This document shows positions 52,808 through 62,779 of a stretch of DNA of 64,000 bases, in pieces. The first letter of the stretch is position 1, and the number at the start of each line of letters is the position of its first letter. The position numbers and the translations under genes were made by a program. Source of the DNA: Ruegeria discodermiae (lineage in GTDB: Bacteria; Pseudomonadota; Alphaproteobacteria; Rhodobacterales; Rhodobacteraceae); the NCBI RefSeq assembly GCF_030758345.1, contig NZ_JAVAMO010000020.1, positions 1 to 64,000 of the forward strand, written 5' to 3'. Under the pieces are notes generated by a model that searched no databases, was not told the origin of the DNA, and saw only the letters and a program-made list of their open reading frames with translations.

Positions 52808-53932
52808 GTGATTTCCCAAGCAACAAACAGTGTTGAGGACATAACAGACCGGCGGATACCGGTCACCGTTCTGACGGGCTTCCTCGGGGCTGGAAAGACG
52901 ACGCTGTTGAACGCGGTGCTGTCCGAATCCTCGACCGGGAAAATCGCTGTGATCGTGAATGAATTCGGCGAAGCCGGGCTGGATCACGACCTGATCGAAT
53001 CTGTTGAAGACGAGATCGTGCTGATGCAGTCGGGCTGCCTGTGTTGTTCCATTCGCGGCGATCTGTCCGGGACCATCGCAGATCTGATCGAGCGGCGGGA
53101 TGATGGAATTCTTCGTTTTGAACGGATCGTCATTGAAACGACCGGGCTTGCCGACCCGGGCCCCATTCTGCAGACGCTTCTGGTCGATCCCGAATTGGCG
53201 CGCGCCACGCGCATCGACGGGCTGGTCACCGTTGTTGACGCGGCCAACGGGCCAGCAACACTGGACGCGCAGTTCGAGGCCGTTTCCCAAGTTGCGATGG
53301 CTGATCTCATCCTGCTCAGCAAGACAGATCTGGTCAAACCTGCCGAAGCGGATGCGCTTGCACTCCGCCTGAGTGGCCTGAACCCCACCGCACGGATCGA
53401 ACGACCGGTTGGCGGGCGCTTCAAACTCAATAAACTGTGGGGGCTGAGCGGCCTGCGCAAGGACATCAGCCCGAAAGATGCGATTGCGTGGACCACACCT
53501 GCGCTACCGCCTGAAATTGACCCGCTTGGCAACCTCTCTGGCCTCTCCGGCCCCAAGGCATCGCCCATGGCCACGCCTCCTCATGACAAACGGATCAGCT
53601 CGGCCTCGATCGTGCTGGACGCGCCGCTGAAAGACGCGGCTTTTGACCTTTGGCTGGACTCGCTGATCGCGCTCAAGGGCCCGGACATTCTGCGCGTCAA
53701 GGGCATCGTGTTTCTTGAGGGGCTCGAAACGCCCTTCGTGTTCCATGGTGTCCAGCACATTTTCGACCCGCCCATCCCGATGAAAAACTGGGAGGGTAAC
53801 GACCGCCGCTCACGCATTGTGGTCATCGCCCGTGACCTTGGCCGTCCCGAGTTGCAGCGCAGCCTCGACATGCTGCGCGCCAACCAATCCGATTCCACCA
53901 CAAAAGATAAGGTGTTTCTGACCCATGACTGA
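52808..53932 (+). CDS. COG0523 (CobW-family) GTPase, zinc-regulated paralogue 1
   Basis: The 374-residue protein has Walker [13 protein letters not shown], the metal motif CLCC within [24 protein letters not shown], and the guanine motif SKTDLV. A CobW C-domain follows from about residue 250. G3E GTPases of this type insert or supply metal, here probably zinc. It begins with GTG after a GAGGAGAG site. A candidate Zur box lies just upstream. The next COG0523 gene overlaps its end by 8 bases, and the group includes DUF1826, a known companion of zinc-limitation COG0523 genes. Confidence 0.9.
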   Translation: MISQATNSVEDITDRRIPVTVLTGFLGAGKTTLLNAVLSESSTGKIAVIVNEFGEAGLDHDLIESVEDEIVLMQSGCLCCSIRGDLSGTIADLIERRDDGILRFERIVIETTGLADPGPILQTLLVDPELARATRIDGLVTVVDAANGPATLDAQFEAVSQVAMADLILLSKTDLVKPAEADALALRLSGLNPTARIERPVGGRFKLNKLWGLSGLRKDISPKDAIAWTTPALPPEIDPLGNLSGLSGPKASPMATPPHDKRISSASIVLDAPLKDAAFDLWLDSLIALKGPDILRVKGIVFLEGLETPFVFHGVQHIFDPPIPMKNWEGNDRRSRIVVIARDLGRPELQRSLDMLRANQSDSTTKDKVFLTHD

Positions 53933-55139
53933 TACCCGTCTTCCCGTCACCGTCTTGTCCGGCTTCCTGGGTGCCGGAAAAACTACCTTGCTGAACCGCG
54001 TGCTGAACAACCGCGAAGGCAGGCGTGTCGCTGTGATTGTCAACGATATGTCCGAGGTGAATATCGACGCCGATCTTGTGCGCGCCGAAACCGAACTGAG
54101 CCGCACCGACGAGACGCTTGTCGAGATGTCGAACGGCTGTATCTGCTGCACCCTGCGGGATGATCTGCTGGCCGAAGTCCGGCGGTTGGCTGTTGAAGGC
54201 CGTTTCGATTACCTGTTGATCGAGTCGACTGGCATCTCTGAACCCTTGCCCGTGGCTGCGACCTTTGACTTCCGCGACGAGCATGATGAAAGCCTGTCGG
54301 ATGTCGCCCGTCTGGACACGATGGTTACGGTCGTGGACGCGGTGAACCTGCTGAACGATTTCTCAAGCCATGATTTCCTGCGCGACCGTGGTGAAACACT
54401 CGGGGACGAGGATGAACGCACGCTGGTTCACCTGCTGACGGACCAGATTGAATTTGCCGATGTCGTCATCCTCAACAAGGTGGACGACGCAGGCCCGGGC
54501 CGCACCGATGCCGCACGCAAGATCATACGCAGCCTGAATGCCGACGCCCAAATCATCGAGACGAACCATTCCGAAGTTGCAAGTACGGCAATCCTGGATA
54601 CCGGGCTATTCGACTTCGACGCCGCCCACGAACATCCGATGTGGGCAAAAGAGCTCTATGGCTTTGCCGACCACGTCCCGGAAACGGAAGAATACGGCGT
54701 TTCATCTTATGTATACCGCGCGCGCCGTCCGTTTGAGCCCGAGAAAATCCTTGCCGCGCTGAACGACGACATGCCCGGCGTGATCCGCGCCAAAGGTCAT
54801 TTCTGGATCGCATCCAGACCCGCTTGGGTTGCCGAATTCTCGCTTGCCGGTGCGCTGTCAAGCGTCAAACCGATCGGAACCTGGTGGGCATCGGTGCCAA
54901 AGGAACGCTGGCCCGAGCACCCATCGGTGTTGGACTATATTGAGCAGCATTGGATGGCCCCCTGGGGCGATCGGCGGCAGGAGATCGTCTTTATCGGCGC
55001 AGATATCGATTGGCTGGCTTTGAAAGCCAGGCTCGACGGTTGCCTGCTGCCCGAAACCCTCGCCTCGGACCCGGAGGGCCTTCCGCAAGATTTGCCGGAT
55101 CCGTTTCCCCTGTGGCGTCGCGTGGAGGATGCCGCATGA
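53925..55139 (+). CDS. COG0523 GTPase, ZigA/YciC-like paralogue 2
   Basis: The 404-residue GTPase has Walker [16 protein letters not shown], the metal motif CICC in [24 protein letters not shown], and LNKVDDAG. The C-domain contains [17 protein letters not shown] and [16 protein letters not shown], typical of ZigA/YciC proteins made under zinc starvation. It is more divergent and longer than paralogue 1, so the two are not a recent tandem duplication. It probably delivers zinc to a priority enzyme. It overlaps the preceding gene by 8 bases and the following DUF1826 gene by ATGA. Confidence 0.92.
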   Translation: MTDTRLPVTVLSGFLGAGKTTLLNRVLNNREGRRVAVIVNDMSEVNIDADLVRAETELSRTDETLVEMSNGCICCTLRDDLLAEVRRLAVEGRFDYLLIESTGISEPLPVAATFDFRDEHDESLSDVARLDTMVTVVDAVNLLNDFSSHDFLRDRGETLGDEDERTLVHLLTDQIEFADVVILNKVDDAGPGRTDAARKIIRSLNADAQIIETNHSEVASTAILDTGLFDFDAAHEHPMWAKELYGFADHVPETEEYGVSSYVYRARRPFEPEKILAALNDDMPGVIRAKGHFWIASRPAWVAEFSLAGALSSVKPIGTWWASVPKERWPEHPSVLDYIEQHWMAPWGDRRQEIVFIGADIDWLALKARLDGCLLPETLASDPEGLPQDLPDPFPLWRRVEDAA

Positions 55140-55771
55140 GCTACGCGAGAGCCGAGATCAAGAACCCAGCGGTGGGTGTTGGCGTCACTGACACACCAGA
55201 TGGGTTGGCACGGATTTCTCAGCCCGGATGCGCGGCAACGCTCTGGCGTCGCCAGCTTGCTTCCGAATTTCAATCTTGGATCAACGCACTGGATCCTTCG
55301 AAACTGCCCAAGGCGCGGCTCGTGCTGCGCCCGGACGCCGTGAAAGATGCAGTGCGCCACCTGTGCGATATAAAGGGTATCGAAGATGTCCCGGAACGCG
55401 CCTGGCTTGAAGAGGATATCTCTGACCTCACCACGCGTTTTGCTGAGATGATGCGCGCGCCCTATCTGCGCCTTCGTCTGGATGTGATCACCACGGACGC
55501 GTGCAGGAAGTTCCATATCGATGCGATTCATGCCCGGTTGATCTGCACCTATCGCGGGACTGGAACCCAATATGGGGTTTCGCCAGATGGTGAAGACCCA
55601 AAACGGGTCTTCACCGTCGGCACCGGAGCGCCAATGGTCTTGCGCGGCACGCTTTGGCCGCAAAACCCACCCTCTGGCCTGCTACATCGTTCGCCCCCCA
55701 TCGCAGGTACGGGCGAAACAAGACTGGTTCTTGTGCTTGATCCGGTTTTTGACACCGATGAGGTCGATTGA
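55136..55771 (+). CDS. DUF1826-family protein
   Basis: The 211-residue cytosolic protein shows [21 protein letters not shown] and [36 protein letters not shown], the DUF1826 hallmark. HxD and later His residues (FHID, LLHRSPP) suggest a metal- or oxygenase-like site. The family is known to travel with zinc-responsive COG0523 genes, but its function is not established. The ATGA overlap with the COG0523 gene and a one-base overlap with the next gene place it inside the zinc operon. Confidence 0.9.
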   Translation: MSYARAEIKNPAVGVGVTDTPDGLARISQPGCAATLWRRQLASEFQSWINALDPSKLPKARLVLRPDAVKDAVRHLCDIKGIEDVPERAWLEEDISDLTTRFAEMMRAPYLRLRLDVITTDACRKFHIDAIHARLICTYRGTGTQYGVSPDGEDPKRVFTVGTGAPMVLRGTLWPQNPPSGLLHRSPPIAGTGETRLVLVLDPVFDTDEVD

Positions 55772-56019
55772 TGACTCGCAACCTTGGTCAGACAAAACTC
55801 CGCAAGCGACGCCGCACAGAAGACCCGATGCGCGAGTTTGACCGGCTCCCACCGGTTTTGCGGAACTGGATCACCCAGGCAGCCTTGCCTTGGCGGCCGC
55901 GGTCGGTCCTACGTGCCTACAACAAGGCGCTTGCCCGGACAGGAGATCAGAGCCGGGCATTGGATGAATTGAGGCACCTAGAGGCGGCACACCTGGCAAA
56001 AGACAGCCAGTTGGCATAA
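55771..56019 (+). CDS. Small DUF6525-like basic protein
   Basis: The 82-residue basic protein opens [20 protein letters not shown] and contains DRLPPVLRNWITQAALPWRPRSVLRAYNKALA, the pattern I associate with DUF6525 proteins of Rhodobacterales. It is predicted helical. No zinc ligands are visible (no Cys, one His). It is the last gene of the zinc operon, starting on the last base of the DUF1826 stop; a role in that response is by position only. Confidence 0.75.
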   Translation: MTRNLGQTKLRKRRRTEDPMREFDRLPPVLRNWITQAALPWRPRSVLRAYNKALARTGDQSRALDELRHLEAAHLAKDSQLA

Positions 56020-56049
56020 CCAAGAAATCCTGGTTCTGAATCTTTTTTT
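56018..56049 (+). terminator. Weak terminator after the zinc operon
   Basis: A short stem AACCA/TGGTT around 8 bases is followed 6 bases later by a run of seven or more T at 56042-56049. Confidence 0.4.
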
Positions 56050-56081
56050 AAAGGCGTCCCGATCCGGGCACCTAGTGCAGA

Positions 56082-56105
56082 CCCCGCCGACATTTACCGG
56101 CAGGG
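56082..56105 (-). terminator. Hairpin after acnB
   Basis: On the minus strand CCCTGCCG and CGGCGGGG pair (8 bp, one wobble) around 8 bases, 17 bases after the acnB stop. No T-run directly follows. Confidence 0.45.
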
Positions 56106-56122
56106 TAAGGGGCAGAAGCCTG

Positions 56123-58915
56123 TTAGAAATGCACAGACCGGCTCAGGGCGGGTTTCGCCAGCGGCGGTGCGAACTTTGTCAGATCGATACCCTCAACGGC
56201 GACCTTGTATTCGTCCAGGGTGGGCGTTCGACCCAAAATCGCGGAGAGGACCACGACCGGGGTCGAACCCAGCAGAGACTCGCCTTTCTTGGTTGCGGAG
56301 TCCGCCACGACCCGCCCTTGGAACAGCCGTGTCGAGGTGGCAAGGACCGTGTCGCCCTTGGCCGCCTTTTCCTGATTGCCCATGCACAGGTTGCAGCCCG
56401 GACGTTCGAGATACAGGATATTTTCATACTCTGTCCGCGCCGTCTGCTTGGGCGCAGCGTCATCGAACTCGAAACCGCAGTACTTTTGCAGGATGGCCCA
56501 GTCACCCTCTTCCTTGAGCTCATCAATGATATTGTAGGTCGGAGCGGCGACCACCAGAGGGGCCATGAATTCGACCTTGCCGTATTCGGCCTCAAGGTTG
56601 CGCAGCATCTGAGCGACGATCTTGATATCGCCCTTATGCACCATGCAAGAGCCGACAAAGCCCAAATCGACCTTCTTTTCCGCCCGGTAGAACGAGATCG
56701 GGCGGATCGTGTCATGGGTATAGCGCTTGGACACATCCGCGTTGTTCACATCGGGATCGGCGATCATCGGTTCGATGATTTCGTCCAGATCCACGACCAC
56801 TTCGGCAAAATACTTGGCACTGTCATCAGGCGTGAGCGCCGGTTTTTCACCCGATCTGATCTGGGCAATCCGCTGGTCGGCAATGTCGATCAACCCCTGC
56901 AGCATCCGGGCGTCATTATCCATGCCCTTTTCGATCATGATCTGGATGCGCGACTTGGCAATTTCCAGCGATTCAATCAGCGTATCATCGTTGGAAATAC
57001 AGATCGACGCCTTCGCCTTCATTTCGGCCGTCCAGTCGGTGAAGGTAAAGGCCTGGTCCGCCAGAAGCGTGCCAATATGAACCTCGATAATCCGACCCTG
57101 AAAGACGTTGTCGCCGTGCTGCGCCAGCATCTGCGCCTGCGTGGCATGGACCACATCACGGAAATCCATATGCGGGGCCATCTGGCCCTTGAAGGTCACC
57201 TTGACCGATTCCGGGATCGGCATCGTCGCCTCACCCGTTGCCAGCGCCAGTGCCACAGTGCCGGAATCCGCGCCAAAGGCCACGCCCTTGGACATACGGG
57301 TGTGACTGTCGCCGCCAATGATGATCGCCCAGTCATCCACGGTGATGTCATTGAGCACCTTGTGGATCACATCTGTCATCGAATGATAGACACCCTTGGG
57401 GTCGCGGGCGGTGATCAGGCCGAACTTGTGCATGAACGCCATAAGCCGTGGCGTGTTTGCCTGCGCCTTCAGATCCCAGACCGAGGCCGTGTGGCAGCCC
57501 GACTGATAAGCGCCATCCACCGAAGGGGACAGAACCGTGGCGGCCATGGCCTCAAGCTCCTGGCTGGTCATCAGGCCAGTCGTGTCCTGACTGCCTACGA
57601 TGTTCACCTTGACCCGCACATCCGAACCCGCGTGCAGAACCTTGCCCCGTGTGTTGCCCCGTGCATTGGCGTTAAAGATCTTCTCAACAGCGGTAAGCCC
57701 CTGCCCCTCATGGCTGATTTCCCTGGAGGGCGCAAAGGCGGATTTGAGCTCGACCCCCAGCGCCTCGCAGGCAAATGTCTGGAGCTTTTTGCCAAAGACG
57801 ATGGCATAGGAGCCGCCCGCCTTCATGAACTCCATCTTTTGCGGCGTGAACGAACCGACCAAATCCACCAGTTCTTCGCTGCCATCCGCACTATAGAGCT
57901 TCTTGTCTTTGGTATTGATCGTCAGGACCGTGCCTGTTTCGACCGAGTATTTCTGCTCAAGAATGGGGTTGCCATCATTGTTGAGGATCGCTTTGCCATC
58001 CTCATCGGTTTTTTTGACCCAGTTCTTCAGGTCGACACCGATCCCGCCCGTCACGCCGACAGTTGTCAGAAAGATCGGAGAAATGCCGTTTGTTCCGGCC
58101 ACAACCGGTGCGATGTTCACGAACGGCACAAAGGGGCTGGCCTGTTTGCCGGTCCACAGCGCCACGTTGTTCACCCCAGACATCCGCGAGGACCCCACGC
58201 CCATGGTGCCCTTTTCGGCAATCAGCATCACGCGTTTGTCGGGATGCTGAAGCTTCAGCGCTTCGATCTCTTTCTGCGCCTCTTCGGAAATCAGGCATTT
58301 GCCGTGCAGTTCACGGTCAGACCGCGAATGCGCCTGGTTGCCGGGCGACAGAAGGTCGGTCGAAATGTCACCTTCGGCAGCGACATAGGTCACAACCTTG
58401 ACCTCTTCGTCCAGCTCGGGAAGCTTGGTAAAGAATTCGGCCTTGGAATAGCTTTCAAGGATATCTGCAGCCATGGCGTTGCCCGCATCAAAGGCTTCTT
58501 TCAGCCGATCGGTATCCGCCTCGTAGAGAAACACCTGTGTTTTCAGAACCTCGGCCGCATCACGCGCGATCGCCGCGTCCGTGCCGAGCGCAAGATCCAG
58601 CAGCACCTCAACGGATGGCCCGCCCTTCATGTGGGACAAAAGCTCGAACGCGAAGGCCGGCGTGATTTCTTCAACAACCGCCTGACCCAGAATGATCTCT
58701 TTCAGGAACCGGGCTTTTTCCCCCGCAGCGCTGGTGGTGCCCGGCAGCGTGTTGTAGATGAAGTAGTGCAGACAATCCTGACGATGCTCGCTGCTAGAAT
58801 CCTTGATGTGAGCGATGACCTCTGTGGTCAAAGCGCCATCATCGATGGGCTTGGGGCTCAGCCCCTGATCTTTGCGGGCTTCAATTTCGGCTAGATAATC
58901 TGTGTACAGGCTCAT
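56123..58915 (-). CDS. acnB: Bifunctional aconitate hydratase 2 / 2-methylisocitrate dehydratase
   Basis: The 930-residue iron-sulphur enzyme matches AcnB. An N-terminal HEAT-like helical domain (to about residue 160) precedes the swivelling domain and three catalytic domains. Signatures are GTMGVGSSRMSGVNNVALW, YQSGCHTASVW, IIIGGDSHTRMSKGVAFGADSG, GFVGSCMVHKGDI and LERPGCNLCMGNQEKA; the last two hold the cluster cysteines. It interconverts citrate and isocitrate in the TCA cycle. The ATG at 58915 was chosen at MSLYTDYLAEIEARK, the family start. A perfect GTATAC palindrome lies about 70 bases upstream. Confidence 0.97.
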   Translation of the reverse strand: MSLYTDYLAEIEARKDQGLSPKPIDDGALTTEVIAHIKDSSSEHRQDCLHYFIYNTLPGTTSAAGEKARFLKEIILGQAVVEEITPAFAFELLSHMKGGPSVEVLLDLALGTDAAIARDAAEVLKTQVFLYEADTDRLKEAFDAGNAMAADILESYSKAEFFTKLPELDEEVKVVTYVAAEGDISTDLLSPGNQAHSRSDRELHGKCLISEEAQKEIEALKLQHPDKRVMLIAEKGTMGVGSSRMSGVNNVALWTGKQASPFVPFVNIAPVVAGTNGISPIFLTTVGVTGGIGVDLKNWVKKTDEDGKAILNNDGNPILEQKYSVETGTVLTINTKDKKLYSADGSEELVDLVGSFTPQKMEFMKAGGSYAIVFGKKLQTFACEALGVELKSAFAPSREISHEGQGLTAVEKIFNANARGNTRGKVLHAGSDVRVKVNIVGSQDTTGLMTSQELEAMAATVLSPSVDGAYQSGCHTASVWDLKAQANTPRLMAFMHKFGLITARDPKGVYHSMTDVIHKVLNDITVDDWAIIIGGDSHTRMSKGVAFGADSGTVALALATGEATMPIPESVKVTFKGQMAPHMDFRDVVHATQAQMLAQHGDNVFQGRIIEVHIGTLLADQAFTFTDWTAEMKAKASICISNDDTLIESLEIAKSRIQIMIEKGMDNDARMLQGLIDIADQRIAQIRSGEKPALTPDDSAKYFAEVVVDLDEIIEPMIADPDVNNADVSKRYTHDTIRPISFYRAEKKVDLGFVGSCMVHKGDIKIVAQMLRNLEAEYGKVEFMAPLVVAAPTYNIIDELKEEGDWAILQKYCGFEFDDAAPKQTARTEYENILYLERPGCNLCMGNQEKAAKGDTVLATSTRLFQGRVVADSATKKGESLLGSTPVVVLSAILGRTPTLDEYKVAVEGIDLTKFAPPLAKPALSRSVHF

Positions 58916-58984
58916 GAGGCATTCCAAATGTGGCGGTCCGGGTATGGCGTTCGAGGCTCGGGAAGCCTCGGTGGGGATCATATG

Positions 58985-59000
58985 GTATACTTTCGTATAC
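58985..59000. promoter_or_regulatory. Palindrome GTATAC-TTTC-GTATAC upstream of acnB
   Basis: Perfect 6-bp half sites around 4 bases, 70 bases before the acnB start. GntR-type regulators often use GTATAC-like half sites. It may be an operator for acnB. Confidence 0.45.
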
Positions 59001-59124
59001 ATTGCAAGCGCTGACTTCTGGCCTGCGCGACCTTCTGCCCGGTCAGAAGCGGTAACGGACGAGCGACCAGCGCCCCGACCAATTTGCTGACTTAGATATA
59101 CGAGCCGCTGAGGTTTTGCAGCGG

Positions 59125-60003
59125 CTAGGCCAGCGCCCGGCTATGGTCTTTCCGGATCACAATGACCCCCGGTTTGGCGGTGGAGGGTGCGCCAGTGACT
59201 GTGTAACGCCGTCCGACCAGCTGCAACGTCACCGGCTGCTGGTTTCGTGCGGAAATCATGTGGCCCTTGGCCCTCAGAATATCCGGATCAGCTGCCAATT
59301 TTTGGGCGAAGGCCTCGGGGTCAACAGGCTCTGACATCGCGAGGACATTTGTAACGAGACGAATGTTATGCCCCTCGCGACTTTGACCGGGTTTTTTGAG
59401 TGCCTCGATATGACTCAATATCAATTCGCTATCGACGTCTTGCCCCCGGCTTTCGATGACACCGGCCAAAGGGGCGTGTTCGTGCACGCTGTCATGGCTT
59501 CGGCGCATCTGATCTGAGGAGGCCAAGTCGGTCTTTGTCAGGATCACAACGTCAGCAGAATCGAGTTGCCGGCTGATAGTGTCGGCGATGTATGTATCGT
59601 TGAGATGGCCGGGCAAGGTTTCTGCATCCGAAAGGATGACGATGCCATGCACCCGGATGTCATCCCCGAAAAGTCCTATTGCAGAGCCTATCGCACCGGG
59701 CAGTGCGACACCGGATGCCTCAAGCAGGACATGATCGGGCGCAGGATCGAGTTTGCGAATCTGCGTCAGGGCGAACATCAGGTCATCGCCATAGGAGCAA
59801 CAGACGCACCCACCCGCCAGGACAGTCAGGTCACCGTCCTGCGCCTCGATCAGGTCGGCATCTATCGGCAGGCTGCCAAATTCGTTGACCAGAACCGCGA
59901 GGCGCTGCCCGTGCGCGTTTCGCAGCAGGTGATTGACCAGAGTGGTTTTGCCCGCGCCAAGGTAGCCACCGATAATCGTAAGGGGCAGAGTGGGGTCAGA
60001 CAT
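59125..60003 (-). CDS. COG0523 GTPase paired with an amidohydrolase
   Basis: The 292-residue third COG0523 protein in the window has Walker [17 protein letters not shown], metal motif CVCC in LAGGCVCCSYGDDL, EASGVALPGAI and LTKTDLA. It has only a short C-domain. Its ATG lies 8 bases inside the end of the amidohydrolase gene, so it is translationally coupled to it. That suggests it loads metal into that particular enzyme instead of serving general zinc starvation. No Zur-like box was seen near the operon start. It is shorter and divergent from the 52.8-55.1 kb pair. Confidence 0.88.
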   Translation of the reverse strand: MSDPTLPLTIIGGYLGAGKTTLVNHLLRNAHGQRLAVLVNEFGSLPIDADLIEAQDGDLTVLAGGCVCCSYGDDLMFALTQIRKLDPAPDHVLLEASGVALPGAIGSAIGLFGDDIRVHGIVILSDAETLPGHLNDTYIADTISRQLDSADVVILTKTDLASSDQMRRSHDSVHEHAPLAGVIESRGQDVDSELILSHIEALKKPGQSREGHNIRLVTNVLAMSEPVDPEAFAQKLAADPDILRAKGHMISARNQQPVTLQLVGRRYTVTGAPSTAKPGVIVIRKDHSRALA

Positions 60004-61633
60004 CACACGTTCCAAAGACCTTGCCGCCAAGCACGGTTCCCCACACCCTTGTCTCTTTCAATCGTTCGACGCCCATTTCTTCGGGATCGTCTTCAAGCAC
60101 GGCAAAATCCGCGCGTTTGCCTGTTTCGATCGACCCGAGTTCCTTGTCCAGATGCAAGGTGTACGCCGCCCCCAAGGTGATCGCGCGCAGCGCCTGATCC
60201 AAGGTGATCTTTTCGGCCTCGCCAAGAATACGGCCGGATGCCGTCTGCCGGTTCATGGCGCACCAGGCCGTGAACAAGGGGCCCAGCGGTGTTATCGGCG
60301 CGTCGGAATGGATGGCAAAGGGGACACCCTCGCGCGCGGCGGTTCCCGCGGCGTTCATGCGTTCAGCGCGCTCTGGTCCGACGGTCAGTTCATAGTGCTG
60401 ATCGCCCCAGTAATGGTGGTGATTGGCGAACAGGTTCACGCAAAGGCCCAGCTCTTTGATTTGTTGGAACTGTGCGGTATCGGCCAACTGGCAATGCTGG
60501 AGCGTAAATCGATGATTGTGAGATGGGGCCTTTCTCAACACCCGGGCCATAGTATCCAGAACCAGCTGTGTCGCCTCATCACCGTTGGTGTGGGTATGGA
60601 CCTGGATTCCCTTGCGCAGAGCCTGTTCGAGAATGTAGGCCAATTGCTCTGGCGCGATGTACCAAAGCCCGTTTGGCGCACCATTGTAGTATCCCGGTGC
60701 CCGCAGGCGGGCCGTAAACCCCTGGATCGAGCCATCAACGACGATCTTTATCCGCCCCAACCGCAGCTTGTCGGTGGATTGCGGCGCCAGCGCCTCGACA
60801 TGCGCGATCAGGTCTTCCGGGCTAACGCCGTGATGGAATCGCAGCGGGACGATGCGGGCCGGATAGCGGTCGTTTCCAGTAACGTTAAGGAGGGTTTCAA
60901 CCGCATCTTCTGGCAATCGTGCCGCGAGATCGGTTGCGGTGGTCACACCGGCACGCACACACAGCTTGCCAAAGCGCCACATGCCATGTTCGTCACAGGA
61001 CAGCATATCCCTGTCAAAGCCGACATGGATCGAAACGGGGCTCATGACGTCCGGCCCCCTGAGTTCGCCCGTGGGCAGACCATCAATCCCGAGGGGCACC
61101 CCCTCGTGATTGATACCGGTGCGCATCAGGCCAGCCAGTTCCAGAGCCTTGGAATTGACATTCATGATGTGGCCGGAGGCATGCATGACACCAATCGGAC
61201 GCCTGCTTGAAATCGCATCAAGCTGGTGGCGGTTGATTTTCTGATTGTCGAAATAGATCGGATCAAGCGACCAGCCGGGAAGCGGCGCGTCCGGATCATC
61301 AAGCCGTGCTTCTGCGGCGGCGAGCTTGGCCAGCATCTCATCGACGGTTTTGCATCCCGCCTGCATCTCACCTTCGGGCGACATGCGGTCAAAGAAGCCG
61401 ACATAGGTGTGAGACCAAAGGGCACCTTCCTGCAAATGGCAGTGCCCTTCCACGAGGCCCGGCATCAGCACCTTGTCGGCAAACCGGTCGTCTAGGGTAT
61501 AGGGCCCCCAACCGCGCAGTTCATCCAGCGTGCCCGCACCCAGAATGATCCCGTCGCGTATAGCGACATGACTTGCGACAGGTCGCTGCGGATTCATTGT
61601 CAGGATTTTTCGGGCGGAAAAGATTGTAAACAT
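59996..61633 (-). CDS. Amidohydrolase (YtcJ-like metal-dependent hydrolase)
   Basis: The 545-residue protein has the amidohydrolase layout: a small N-terminal beta domain, VLMPGLVEGHCHLQEG with the first HxH metal pair, then a TIM barrel. The barrel shows VHTHTNGDEATQLVLD, FTLQHCQLAD and FAIHSDAPITPL with the late Asp. It ends with the closing beta domain LGSIETGKRADFAVLEDDPEEM. YtcJ/AepA-like proteins hydrolyse amides or imides of unknown nature. It overlaps the COG0523 gene. A LysR regulator and an ABC substrate-binding protein are encoded divergently, suggesting uptake and hydrolysis of one substrate. Confidence 0.88.
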   Translation of the reverse strand: MFTIFSARKILTMNPQRPVASHVAIRDGIILGAGTLDELRGWGPYTLDDRFADKVLMPGLVEGHCHLQEGALWSHTYVGFFDRMSPEGEMQAGCKTVDEMLAKLAAAEARLDDPDAPLPGWSLDPIYFDNQKINRHQLDAISSRRPIGVMHASGHIMNVNSKALELAGLMRTGINHEGVPLGIDGLPTGELRGPDVMSPVSIHVGFDRDMLSCDEHGMWRFGKLCVRAGVTTATDLAARLPEDAVETLLNVTGNDRYPARIVPLRFHHGVSPEDLIAHVEALAPQSTDKLRLGRIKIVVDGSIQGFTARLRAPGYYNGAPNGLWYIAPEQLAYILEQALRKGIQVHTHTNGDEATQLVLDTMARVLRKAPSHNHRFTLQHCQLADTAQFQQIKELGLCVNLFANHHHYWGDQHYELTVGPERAERMNAAGTAAREGVPFAIHSDAPITPLGPLFTAWCAMNRQTASGRILGEAEKITLDQALRAITLGAAYTLHLDKELGSIETGKRADFAVLEDDPEEMGVERLKETRVWGTVLGGKVFGTCDV

Positions 61634-61698
61634 CGACGTGGCGGTCCCGGTATGCCTGTAGCACCTAAAGGCTAGGTGGTTTTCAATGCAGCACAAAC

Positions 61699-61708
61699 TA
61701 GATTTAAT
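61699..61708 (+). promoter_or_regulatory. TAGATTTAAT element, copy 1
   Basis: This AT-rich 10-mer lies in the spacer between the amidohydrolase and LysR genes. An exact copy in reverse orientation stands upstream of the ABC binding protein. It may be a binding site of the adjacent LysR regulator. Confidence 0.35.
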
Positions 61709-61740
61709 AGGCAGAGAAACTCTATTTTTTGGAGGAATCC

Positions 61741-62673
61741 ATGTCGCTGGCTCTGACCCTGAAACAGATGCGCTATGTCGAGGCTGCCGGGCGTCTTGGA
61801 TCGATCACCCGTGCCTCCGAAGCGATGAGCATTTCACAAAGCTCGGTAACGGCCGCGATCGACTCCCTTGAGGCAGAACTGGGTTTTGACATATTCAACC
61901 GCGTCCCGGCGAAGGGCCTGCAGGCGACACCCGCTGGGCTGGATGCGCTGCAGCTTATCAGTCGCTTCCTGTCGCATCACCGGGATTTCGAAACAGAGCT
62001 TCAGGCGATCGGCGGTGTACTGACCGGAACGATCCGCCTGGCCTGTTTCGCAACAGCCGCAGCGACGTTTCTACCACCAGCGATCGAACGGTTTCAGGCA
62101 GACATTCCGGGCGTTCGGTTTGAGCTGGTTGAAGGCAATATGGATACTGTCATTGATTTTCTGGAATCCGGCCAAGCTGACCTGGCCTTCAGCTACAAAG
62201 AGGTCATAACCGATCAGCAGAGTTTCGAACCGATGGTGGATCTGCCCCATTACGCCATGGTGAACGCGCAGGATCCGCTTGCCCGGCAACCCTCGGTCCA
62301 GCTGGCTGACCTGACCCATCTTCCGATGATCAGTTTAAGCCTGCCGCGTTCCCGTGCCTATTATTCAGACCTTTTCGAAAAAGCCGGGTTATCGGTCAAT
62401 GTGGTGCATACTTCATCATCAGTAGAAATGATCCGCACGCTCATCGCTTCAGGGTTCGGCTTTACTATTCTTAACGCACGCCCCGCCACGTCGTCATTGG
62501 CGCAGCAGGGATGTTCGGTTGTTCCAATCTCTGATCCGATCCCAACGCGACCCTTCGGGATCGTGACCCAATCGCGCATCGTTTCGCCAAGGCCAGTGCG
62601 GCATTTTATGGAGCATTGTGCTGCTCTGCGTGACGAAGGCGTGTTTGAAGAGATGGCCGTAAGGATGCCCTGA
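61741..62673 (+). CDS. LysR-family transcriptional regulator
   Basis: The 310-residue regulator has the winged helix at residues about 5-63 (MRYVEAAGRLGSITRASEAMSISQSSVTAAIDSLE) and an effector-binding domain (about 90-295, with GTIRLACFATAAATFLPPAIERF). It resembles CbL/CysB-like activators of transport and catabolic genes. The start was set by GGAGG 6 bases before the ATG. It stands between the divergent amidohydrolase operon and the co-oriented ABC transporter gene, so it probably controls both in response to their substrate. Confidence 0.9.
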   Translation: MSLALTLKQMRYVEAAGRLGSITRASEAMSISQSSVTAAIDSLEAELGFDIFNRVPAKGLQATPAGLDALQLISRFLSHHRDFETELQAIGGVLTGTIRLACFATAAATFLPPAIERFQADIPGVRFELVEGNMDTVIDFLESGQADLAFSYKEVITDQQSFEPMVDLPHYAMVNAQDPLARQPSVQLADLTHLPMISLSLPRSRAYYSDLFEKAGLSVNVVHTSSSVEMIRTLIASGFGFTILNARPATSSLAQQGCSVVPISDPIPTRPFGIVTQSRIVSPRPVRHFMEHCAALRDEGVFEEMAVRMP

Positions 62674-62779
62674 CGGACCCCGAAATCTCGGTCGAGGCGT
62701 GACAACTGGTGCCTGTCTTGGGCGCGGCAACGGTATTTGATCTGACCAGCATTCATCATAAAATGTGGTGTATGGCCTC

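Noticed and set aside
56075-58894. Very long open frame (over 900 codons) on the plus strand opposite acnB
   Set aside because: It is the antisense shadow of acnB; the minus frame has all aconitase motifs and the plus frame has none.
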